Part shown: piece by piece, positions 43,200 through 49,247 of the stretch
Numbering within the stretch: the first letter of the stretch is position 1
Layout of the letters: the number at the start of each line of letters is the position of its first letter
DNA from: JAJPXC01 sp964562375
GTDB lineage: Bacteria; Bacteroidota; Bacteroidia; Bacteroidales; Muribaculaceae
DNA length: 49,247 nt
Assembly (NCBI GenBank): GCA_964562375.1
Contig: CAZLSW010000019.1
Span: 1-49,247, forward strand
Reading direction: 5' to 3'
The notes under the pieces: generated by a model
Told to the model about the DNA's origin: nothing
Seen by the model: the letters and a program-made list of their open reading frames with translations, nothing else
Database searches by the model: none
Made by a program: the position numbers and the translations under genes

Positions 43200-43685
43200 T
43201 TAGAAGGGGTTAAGTTTGTTGGTGATGGTGCTAAGCACGTGGTTGGTGAGGTTGCCAAGCACCGAGATGACGGGTTGAGTGGTCCAAGCGTTGAGGAAGA
43301 CGGCTGAGTTGGCGGCTCCGATGCGCACCACTTGAGCGGATATTCGTATAGTGGTGTACATGAGCTTGCTGTCGTTGTCGCTGAATTGGTCTTGTAGGGC
43401 AACGCAGTAGGCGTTGGCGAAAGCCACTGTTTTGTATGTAGGCTTATTATCGGAGGAGTAGATACGGAAGCGGAGGATGCCGGATTTCACCTCGTATTGG
43501 TTGAACATCCAGTTGTAGAAGAACATGTCGTCGTCGCCGGTAGCTGGAATCACCATAGTGATTTCGCCGCCGACGGGTCGGGCGGAGGGAACACCTGTAC
43601 TGTCGAGCGCCTGATTGAAGGAGTAGTTGCAGGACACGACGCCGTAGGTGCGACCTCCGATTTTTAAGCAGCCATGTAAAGCCAT
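43200..43685 (-). CDS. second TssD/Hcp-like protein
   Basis: A 161-residue Hcp-family protein diverged from the main TssD. It keeps the fold pattern: RTYGVVSCNYSFNQALDSTGVPSARPVGGEITMVIP at the N-terminus and MFFYNWMFNQYEVKSGILRFRIYSS...YKTVAFANAYCVALQDQFSD. It differs by a 25-residue extension at the C-terminus ending LSTITNKLNPF. Bacteroidota T6SS often carry several Hcp-like proteins; one forms the tube and others may be adaptors that join the tube to VgrG or carry cargo. Placed right before vgrG, an adaptor role is plausible. Confidence 0.8.
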   Translation of the reverse strand: MALHGCLKIGGRTYGVVSCNYSFNQALDSTGVPSARPVGGEITMVIPATGDDDMFFYNWMFNQYEVKSGILRFRIYSSDNKPTYKTVAFANAYCVALQDQFSDNDSKLMYTTIRISAQVVRIGAANSAVFLNAWTTQPVISVLGNLTNHVLSTITNKLNPF

Positions 43686-43701
43686 AAACCAGGGAGTGAG
43701 G

Positions 43702-43741
43702 AAGGTGTATAGCTCCCTTCGGTGAGGGGGCTATACACCTT
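43702..43741. other. strong hairpin between the two hcp-like genes
   Basis: AAGGTGTATAGC (43702-43713) pairs perfectly with GCTATACACCTT (43730-43741), with further inner CCC/GGG pairing. No T-tract follows on the minus strand. It lies directly 3' of the main tssD and could protect its mRNA or partly stop transcription, raising Hcp over downstream genes. Confidence 0.75.
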
Positions 43742-43750
43742 GATGAATGA

Positions 43751-44155
43751 TTAGTTGTCGAGAGTCCAACGGTTGTTGTGACGGGCGTTGCCAATGGAGA
43801 TTTCCTTGGCGGAGATAGTGAATTCCTCGTACTGGAGGAGGTCGTTGGTGGCGTCGTAGGTTTCGGCGTAGTCAACGACGTAGCCTTCCTTGAACGAGAG
43901 GTGCTTCATCTCGCCGCCCTGGCGGTTGGGGAAAGAGATTTGGCCCGACTTGCTCATGTAGGTGTCGATCATCCACTCAAGGATGTCGGTGTTGCCGTCG
44001 TCGTTGGATTTCACCTTAACGGTGATCTTTCCGCCGCGGGTAGTGCCGGTAGGCTGTCCTTCGATGTCGGTTTGCTGGTTGAGTTGATACTTCACGAAGA
44101 TCACCTCGCGCTCTTGGATACCATCAGCAGAGATGGTGGCTGTTCTTGTTGCCAT
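43751..44155 (-). CDS. tssD: T6SS tube protein TssD (Hcp)
   Basis: A 134-residue inner-tube subunit, likely the major Hcp. Typical features of Bacteroidota TssD: EVIFVKYQLNQQTDIEGQPTG near residues 16-37, GGKITVKVKSNDDGNTDILEWMID, and closing EEFTISAKEISIGNARHNNRW. It forms hexameric rings inside the TssBC sheath and is expelled on contraction. Gene order tssB-tssC-tssD is the usual tail order. An A-rich leader (GTTAAAAAAGTAAGG type) precedes the start. Confidence 0.92.
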   Translation of the reverse strand: MATRTATISADGIQEREVIFVKYQLNQQTDIEGQPTGTTRGGKITVKVKSNDDGNTDILEWMIDTYMSKSGQISFPNRQGGEMKHLSFKEGYVVDYAETYDATNDLLQYEEFTISAKEISIGNARHNNRWTLDN

Positions 44156-44190
44156 GTGTTTAATGAATTATATGGTTAAAAAAGTAAGGG

Positions 44191-45585
44191 TTAATCGACA
44201 TTTTGGACATTTTGGTCCCAATCGACTCCGGCGGTGCCGTTATGGCCGGTTAGCTCGATGAAGAAGTTTTTGGCGGCGAAGAAGGGCTTAAGCTCGACTT
44301 GCACTGAGATGTCCTTGGTGGTGGGGTCCTGGTTGATGCCCTTAAGGTTGTAGCTTTCAATGAGTTTGCCCGGGCCCTTGTAGTCGCTGAGGAAGTCGTG
44401 GACGGCTTGCTGGAGCTCGCCTTTCACTTGACTGTTCCAGTTGATGAAAGCCTCGTCGTTGAAGAAGTTTTGGAACACTTTTCCTATCCAGTCGAACACG
44501 CGGACGATTGGATACTCCTGAAGGCCGAGGGTAGCGCCGTTGTAGAGGGAACGGTTGGAGAATGCCATCACGCGGCCATCCTCCTCGACGATGGGCACAA
44601 CACCTTGGTCGATGATGGAGGCGATTTCGGTTTTGCGGAAGTTCATGCGGGCGCCCTTGACGTTGCTGAGGGTGCCGTATTTTTTGCCGGCGATACCTTG
44701 TGAGATCACCACGTCGTCGGTGTTGGTCATGCGACCGGCGAGTGCGGCCGAGGCTGGGATGAAGAGGTCGTCGTCCTCGCGGGCTAGGTCGGATTTCTTT
44801 CGGCCCATGATATAGTTGGCGGTCATGACGACGTTGCCCAGCTGGATGTCCTGTCCTTGCAGTTCGGCGTCGTCGAGCTCTTCCTTAAGCATGGAGAAAT
44901 TGAGGGAGTCCTTGAAGTCGGTGATGAGCATCACCTTGTTTTTGTAAGCGGTTTGACCCCACATTCTCACGGTGTCGGCGTCGCCCAGGTATCCGGGGAG
45001 CACGAGCAAGGAATAGTTTTTCTTGAGGCTAAGGCGATCGTAGTATTGCTCGAGCTCGTCGCGTATGGCCAGAGTGTCCTCCGAGTCGTGGGTGTTGAGC
45101 TCCGATTTGTCGATGTTCATCAGGGTGATACAGTCGACTTTGGATTGTCCGGCGTTGGCGAAGAACGAGTCGAGGGAGCGATAGGTCACCTCGAGGTCGT
45201 GAATATCCTGGTGGACGTTGTAGAGGTTGTTGCAAAGGTTTTCCTCGGCACGGTCGCGTTTTTCCTTGCATTGCTCGGCGATCTCCATGGGGTCGGCTGA
45301 CTCCTGGGAAAGGACCTCGAGCCACAATTCCAGCTCGTTTTTGAGCTTGGAGCGTGCTTCGTCGTAGGTCGACTCGTTGAGAAAGACGTTTTTGACGGCT
45401 TTACGTCGTGGGTCCATGTTTTCAGCGCCTTTGAGAAGGCCTTTGATGAGCTGGAAGCCGCCGAATTTGTCAAGGCCTTTCAGAGCGGCCTGAAGAGATT
45501 GCTCGGGGGAAAGGGATTGAGCGGGGGCTTGTTGCTGCTCGAGCTGAGGGGCGCCTTGGTTGGCGAGTTGTTCTTGTGTAGCCAT
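44191..45585 (-). CDS. tssC: T6SS sheath protein TssC
   Basis: A 464-residue large sheath subunit. The N-terminal Gln/Ala/Pro-rich arm (residues 1-35) is followed by helices and the sheath core: LGNVVMTANYIMGRKKSDLAREDDDLFIPASAALAGRMT, RMNFRKTEIASIIDQGVVPIVEEDGRVMAFSNRSLYNG and the C-terminal VELKPFFAAKNFFIELTGH. These fit the VipB/TssC family. With TssB it builds the contractile sheath that ClpV later disassembles. 5 bp separate it from tssB. Confidence 0.93.
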   Translation of the reverse strand: MATQEQLANQGAPQLEQQQAPAQSLSPEQSLQAALKGLDKFGGFQLIKGLLKGAENMDPRRKAVKNVFLNESTYDEARSKLKNELELWLEVLSQESADPMEIAEQCKEKRDRAEENLCNNLYNVHQDIHDLEVTYRSLDSFFANAGQSKVDCITLMNIDKSELNTHDSEDTLAIRDELEQYYDRLSLKKNYSLLVLPGYLGDADTVRMWGQTAYKNKVMLITDFKDSLNFSMLKEELDDAELQGQDIQLGNVVMTANYIMGRKKSDLAREDDDLFIPASAALAGRMTNTDDVVISQGIAGKKYGTLSNVKGARMNFRKTEIASIIDQGVVPIVEEDGRVMAFSNRSLYNGATLGLQEYPIVRVFDWIGKVFQNFFNDEAFINWNSQVKGELQQAVHDFLSDYKGPGKLIESYNLKGINQDPTTKDISVQVELKPFFAAKNFFIELTGHNGTAGVDWDQNVQNVD

Positions 45586-45590
45586 GGTGA

Positions 45591-46046
45591 TTATTCAGCT
45601 TCTTTAATCTCGGCGAGGAGTGATTGTAACACATTTTTTAGGCTTTCACGCGAGGAGGGGTCCTTCAGGGCGTTACGGAGGGGCTTGTTTTTCTCGAGCT
45701 GACGAATGATAGCGTTGTAAGCGTCGATTTTGGCCTTTTTCTCCGACATTAGCGGGCTTTGGGCGATGAGCTGTTCGTCGTCAAAGTCCTTGATTTGACG
45801 AAACTCGAAGTCCTCATATACCGACCCTCCGTCCTCGGTCTCGAGGGTGACGCCTTCCTTGGAGGGCTGGTAGTGCTCGAACACTTCCTTTAGATTTTTG
45901 GGCTTGAAGCCTTGGCGTTCCTCGTCGGTGTTAGGGGCGTTGTCAGTGAATTGGTCGGCATAGAGCGTGCGATTCTGCGGAAACTCTATGATTCCGTCCT
46001 GGGCGTTGGCGTCCAGGACCTTGGTAATTACCGTTTTCTTTGCCAT
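45591..46046 (-). CDS. tssB: T6SS sheath protein TssB
   Basis: A 151-residue small sheath subunit from the ATG at 46046 (start MAKKTVITKVL). A longer start at 46130 overlaps the clpV stop and would add 28 basic residues unlike the family; I prefer the shorter form. The pattern FKPKNLKEVFEHYQPSKEGVTLETEDGG and closing helix YNAIIRQLEKNKPLRNAL are the typical end of TssB, with the C-terminal helix KNVLQSLLAEIKE. It pairs with TssC, coded immediately downstream. Confidence 0.85.
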   Translation of the reverse strand: MAKKTVITKVLDANAQDGIIEFPQNRTLYADQFTDNAPNTDEERQGFKPKNLKEVFEHYQPSKEGVTLETEDGGSVYEDFEFRQIKDFDDEQLIAQSPLMSEKKAKIDAYNAIIRQLEKNKPLRNALKDPSSRESLKNVLQSLLAEIKEAE

Positions 46047-46122
46047 AATACGTATTTTGGATTGGTTGTTTTCAGCTGGAGGTTTGGGCTTACTGATGAG
46101 TCGCGCAAGCCGTTTTAACAGG

Positions 46123-48384
46123 TTAATCATCTGAGTCGATCTCCCAAAGGATTTCGTTGGTCTCGGGGTTGTGTTTCATCGTCACGGTGTCGCCCGGGGT
46201 GATGTCGCCGGCGATAATCATCTTGGACAGGGGACGACGAATCTCCTTACGAATTATTCCCAACACTGGTCGTGCTCCGTAGTGGGTGTTGAAGCCCACC
46301 TTGGTGACGTAGCGTTGGGCGCTCTCGTCGATTTCAAGGGTGATGTTTTGCTCGGTGAGAGAGCGCTTGAGATTGCGCAGGTGGATTTCGAAGATCTTGG
46401 TGATCATCTCTTCGGTGATGGGGGAGAATGGGATAATCTCGGTGAGACGCGCCAGGAACTCGGGGCGGAATTGTCCCTGCATTACCTCGAGCATTTGGTC
46501 GTGGGTAGGCACAACGCCTTTCTCGAATGACTGGAAGATATAATCGCTTCCGATATTGGAGGTGAAGATTATCAGGGAGTTGGAGAAGTCGCCTACACGG
46601 CCCAGGCGGTCGTGGAGCTTGCCCTCGTCGAGAATCTGGAGGAAGAGGTCGAACACCGAGCGATGGGCTTTTTCGATTTCATCGAAAAGCACTACCGAGT
46701 AGGGATGCTGTCGAATCTGGTTGACCAAGAGGCCGCCCTCCTCGTAACCCACGTATCCCGGAGGGGCGCCGTAGAGCAATGCTACCGAGTGCTCCTCCTT
46801 GTACTCCGACATGTCGAAACGCAGGATAGCTGTCTCGTCGTTGAAGAGGAAGTCGGCCAGCGACTTGGCCAGCTCGGTTTTACCGGTGCCGGTAGGGCCG
46901 AGGAAGAAAAACGAACCCATTGGTTGGCCTTTCTTGTTGAGGCCCGATCGCGACTCGTAGATGGCGTCGAGAATGCTCTTGACGGCATGGTTCTGGCCCA
47001 CGACACGGCGGTGGAGGATCTCCTCGGCGTTAGATAGTCGCTCGCGTTCCTCGCCTTGGATGTTGCCCATGGGGATTCCTGTCATGTTGGAAACCACGTC
47101 CTTGACGAAATCGGATGTGAGTTGGACGCTGGCACCCTCTTCCGAGGCGTGCATCTCGGCTCTTACCTTGGCTGAGGCCATGGCGCGGTCGAGCAGGTCG
47201 ATTGCCGATGACGGCAGGCTCTTTTCAGGCAGGTAACGTTTGGCCAAGCGCACGATCTCCTCAGCCACGCCCTCTTGCACTTCCATCGCGTGGAATTGAG
47301 CGTAGGCGGGGATTTTGGATTGAAGAATCTCCACGGCTGTATCCTCCGAGGGGGTGTCGACGTTCATCTTCTCGAAAAAGGACAGGAGTTCCTTGTCCTT
47401 TTCAATCTCCTTGGTGAAGCCGTCCACTGAGGCGGTGCATATCAATTGTAGGCGATTTTTCGACAACAGCTTTTTCAGCAGCGGCAGGATGCCGTTGAGT
47501 AGGGATTGGCGATCCTCCACTTGGTGGAAGTTCTCAATCACGAGCAAAGCTTGGGGATGGGTTGAAATCTCCTCAACGGCTCGCTTGAAACGGTCCTCCA
47601 CCTCACCTTTGTAGCTTACGCCTTGGGTGAGGGAGATGAGGTCGAGCTCAACGGGATAAAGGGCTTTCAGTGACGATGGGGCGCGCCCTTCCTTGACGGC
47701 TTGGAGAAGACTATGGATAAGGGAGGATTTTCCCACGCCGGTTTCACCTATTATAATAAGGTTGGCCTTGTCCTTTCGGGAGAGCACCTCGAGGATTGCT
47801 TGGGTTTTGTCGTCGAATCCGATTATTGGCATGGCGGGGAGGTCGCTCATCATCTCGGTATAACAGCCAGAGGTGCCAACGGCATTGTCCACCGCGGCAA
47901 ACCGCGGGGCACCGTGGCTTGTAGATGTAGCGTTGCTTGCATCGTTGGAGGAGCCTACCGCGTTGAGTATCTGCGAGGGGGAGAGGGGCAGGGTCTTTAG
48001 CTGGTCGGCTGTGAAGCCTACGCCGGGGGATACAACGGCCGCGAGCAATGCTTCGGGGGTTATCTCCTCGCTGCCGAGGTTTCCGGAGATGTCGCGTGCT
48101 GCCTTGATCACGCTTTTGGCCTCGTCGCTGTATTGCGGCTCTTTCATGGGGTAGGGCGACTTGGGGCATTGGCCAACCTTTATGTCGGCCCAGTCGAGCA
48201 CGTAATAGTAGTCGGAGTCGATACGGTTCTCGATGAAATCCACCAGTCCCATGTTTTTGTGAAGCAGGGCACGGAGCAGGTGGGCAGGCTCGATTTTTGG
48301 GGAACGGTTGTCGAGGGCGAACGATTTGGCGATGTGCAAAAAGTCGTTGGGGACGGTCGATAGGAGTTCGGTATATTTATCCAT
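46123..48384 (-). CDS. clpV: T6SS sheath-recycling ATPase ClpV (TssH)
   Basis: A 753-residue AAA+ unfoldase. The N-terminal Clp-N domain (to about 150; PKIEPAHLLRALLHKN and EEITPEALLAAVVSPG) recognises contracted sheath. The first ATPase domain has Walker A GETGVGKSS near 213 and the second GPTGTGKTE near 485, with Walker B VVLFDEIEKAH. The M-domain is short, as in ClpV/TssH. It uses ATP to strip TssB/TssC for reuse. Transcribed directly after the UpxY-like gene (13 bp gap). Confidence 0.93.
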   Translation of the reverse strand: MDKYTELLSTVPNDFLHIAKSFALDNRSPKIEPAHLLRALLHKNMGLVDFIENRIDSDYYYVLDWADIKVGQCPKSPYPMKEPQYSDEAKSVIKAARDISGNLGSEEITPEALLAAVVSPGVGFTADQLKTLPLSPSQILNAVGSSNDASNATSTSHGAPRFAAVDNAVGTSGCYTEMMSDLPAMPIIGFDDKTQAILEVLSRKDKANLIIIGETGVGKSSLIHSLLQAVKEGRAPSSLKALYPVELDLISLTQGVSYKGEVEDRFKRAVEEISTHPQALLVIENFHQVEDRQSLLNGILPLLKKLLSKNRLQLICTASVDGFTKEIEKDKELLSFFEKMNVDTPSEDTAVEILQSKIPAYAQFHAMEVQEGVAEEIVRLAKRYLPEKSLPSSAIDLLDRAMASAKVRAEMHASEEGASVQLTSDFVKDVVSNMTGIPMGNIQGEERERLSNAEEILHRRVVGQNHAVKSILDAIYESRSGLNKKGQPMGSFFFLGPTGTGKTELAKSLADFLFNDETAILRFDMSEYKEEHSVALLYGAPPGYVGYEEGGLLVNQIRQHPYSVVLFDEIEKAHRSVFDLFLQILDEGKLHDRLGRVGDFSNSLIIFTSNIGSDYIFQSFEKGVVPTHDQMLEVMQGQFRPEFLARLTEIIPFSPITEEMITKIFEIHLRNLKRSLTEQNITLEIDESAQRYVTKVGFNTHYGARPVLGIIRKEIRRPLSKMIIAGDITPGDTVTMKHNPETNEILWEIDSDD

Positions 48385-48397
48385 AATGTGATGGATA

Positions 48398-48967
48398 TTA
48401 GGGAATTAATTCAAGGTCGGATTTACTTATGGTGATGCTTGCGTAGCCGATGTAGTCGATTGCGATTGACACTTGCGAGCGGTTTTCGCTGGCGAGAGTG
48501 ACGATGCCTTCAAGGCCTTGGAGTTTGCCGCGGGCGATCCTCACCTTGTCGCCTTTTTGGACGCGTTGGGAGATTGTTACGTCGCTGTCGGCGTTACCGA
48601 GCATGAATTTGAATCGCTCAATTTGGTCGTCGGGGATAGATGCGATTTTCGACTCGCCGGGAGCCCTCATCAAGGATTTGACAAACGACAGGCGCTCGAT
48701 TTCTCTTGCCCGTGCCTCATCGGTGCGGAAAAACACCAACAGGGGTAAAACCACTCTCTCGATTTTCTTGCGGCGGTCGCTCCACTGGTGGAGCTCGGTT
48801 TGTGTGGGGACAAAAGTTTCTATTCCTAATGCGTTGATTTTTTGGGCGGAACGTCTTTCGCAATTTACCTGAACCCGTGCTACAAACCAAAGGCTAGGGC
48901 GCGCTTCGCGGACGTTAGTCCCAATGGCCAACGCTTGCACTGTGTCATTTCCAGATGTGTTTCCCAT
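48398..48967 (-). CDS. UpxY/NusG-like transcription antiterminator
   Basis: A 189-residue NusG paralogue. The N-terminal NGN domain (about 24-130) starts SLWFVARVQVNCERRSAQKINALGIETFVPTQ and contains KIERVVLPLLVFFRT; a C-terminal KOW domain (about 135-185) includes VQKGDKVRIARGKLQGLEGIV. Such specialised NusG proteins bind RNA polymerase early in a transcript and let it read through terminators in long operons; in Bacteroides UpxY proteins do this for capsule loci. Here it is the first gene of about 37 kb of T6SS genes, with a terminator-like leader in front, so it is likely a dedicated antiterminator for this island. Confidence 0.88.
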   Translation of the reverse strand: MGNTSGNDTVQALAIGTNVREARPSLWFVARVQVNCERRSAQKINALGIETFVPTQTELHQWSDRRKKIERVVLPLLVFFRTDEARAREIERLSFVKSLMRAPGESKIASIPDDQIERFKFMLGNADSDVTISQRVQKGDKVRIARGKLQGLEGIVTLASENRSQVSIAIDYIGYASITISKSDLELIP

Positions 48968-49004
48968 TGCTAATGGCTTGCTGGTTTACAGGTATAATCT
49001 CTAT

Positions 49005-49019
49005 CTCTACGTTAGAGAA
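49005..49019. promoter_or_regulatory. short palindrome in the antiterminator leader
   Basis: TCTCTA-CGT-TAGAGA is a perfect 6-bp inverted repeat about 40 nt upstream of the antiterminator start codon. In operons controlled by NusG paralogues, a leader element is needed for recruitment, and a small hairpin is one known form; whether this is that element is unknown. Confidence 0.35.
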
Positions 49020-49082
49020 AGACATTTTTATAGACGAGTCACCGATATAGAATAAGGAGCGGAAACGTTCTCGGTCGAATCT

Positions 49083-49134
49083 CTAAAAAATTGAAAAGAA
49101 GCACATAAGAGCGTGCCGGGGCGAGGGTGCCCCG
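49083..49134 (-). terminator. leader terminator or attenuator
   Basis: On the minus strand CGGGGC pairs with GCCCCG (49134-49129 with 49122-49117), followed by a second GCAC/GTGC hairpin and then TTCTTTTCAATTTTTT. This GC stem plus T-rich run lies between the promoter and the antiterminator start codon, where a regulated early stop would be expected. Confidence 0.6.
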
Positions 49135-49179
49135 AGTTCTATTTTCATGTTAATTCACCTTTCTAGCCCCAAAAAGCGA

Positions 49180-49210
49180 CAAAGATATTAACACATTAGT
49201 GTCTCTTAAA
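49180..49210 (-). promoter_or_regulatory. promoter of the T6SS island
   Basis: TATCTTTG (49187-49180 on the minus strand) is an exact match to the Bacteroidales -7 box. A TTTA at 49210-49207, 19 bp upstream, is a partial -33 match. The transcript would carry a leader of about 200 nt before the UpxY-like gene. The rest of the region up to 49247 shows no gene. Confidence 0.65.
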
Positions 49211-49247
49211 TTTTGTAAAAATTGCGTTTAGTTCATTGAAAATCAAG

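Noticed and set aside
46047..46130. 28-residue N-terminal extension of TssB
   Set aside because: Basic and unlike the family, and it overlaps the clpV stop; the start at 46046 gives a normal TssB. A coupled start at 46130 is still possible.

Overview
The window reads as chromosomal DNA of a Bacteroidota, order Bacteroidales. Promoters have the Bacteroidales form (TTTG, about 20 bp, TAnnTTTG). The proteins include BACON and Big2-type modules, a PepSY-like protein, an UpxY/NusG-type antiterminator and a type VI secretion system (T6SS) of the Bacteroidota kind. Moderately high GC and the gene style would fit Muribaculaceae, but that is a guess.

Layout. 1-505: GC-rich tandem and inverted repeats, then tRNA-Arg(TCT). 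681-6004 (+): a SpoU/TrmH-type RNA methyltransferase, gyrA, a TPR protein and a PepSY-like protein. 6110-6943 (-): an AraC-type regulator. 7279-10079 (+): a two-gene restriction-modification unit, a Sau3AI/MutH-type endonuclease and a C5-cytosine methyltransferase. 10257-11621 (+): an MFS transporter. From 48967 down to 11572 everything is on the minus strand, in about 29 tightly packed genes that form one large T6SS island.

The T6SS island in transcription order: UpxY/NusG-like antiterminator, ClpV/TssH, TssB, TssC, TssD (Hcp), a second Hcp-like protein, VgrG, PAAR-like (DUF4280), Tle1-like lipase effector, DUF2931-like protein, ubiquitin-like protein, E2-like enzyme, two secreted or membrane proteins of unknown function, a membrane-anchored JAB/JAMM peptidase, a multi-pass VWA-RING-FHA protein, an outer-membrane barrel, a UBA3-like E1 enzyme, TssG, TssK, TssE, TssF, a peptidoglycan-binding membrane protein, a glucosaminidase with LysM domains, a Ser/Thr kinase, a BACON-containing barrel protein, a Big2-like lipoprotein, a second Ser/Thr kinase, a WG-repeat protein and a PP2C phosphatase. 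No TssJ, TssL or TssM is seen.

The main discovery candidate is a complete eukaryotic-style conjugation set placed between the tail/effector genes and the baseplate genes of a T6SS: Ubl, E1 with catalytic Cys and zinc site, E2 with HPN and Cys, RING-H2 protein, and JAMM isopeptidase. It comes with two kinases, one phosphatase and an FHA reader fused to the RING protein. By predicted topology all the catalytic domains face the cytoplasm. My inference is that phosphorylation and Ubl modification control assembly, recycling or cargo loading of this secretion machine. The domain calls rest on motifs read directly; the coupling to secretion rests on gene context. Whether this exact linkage has already been published cannot be settled from the sequence.
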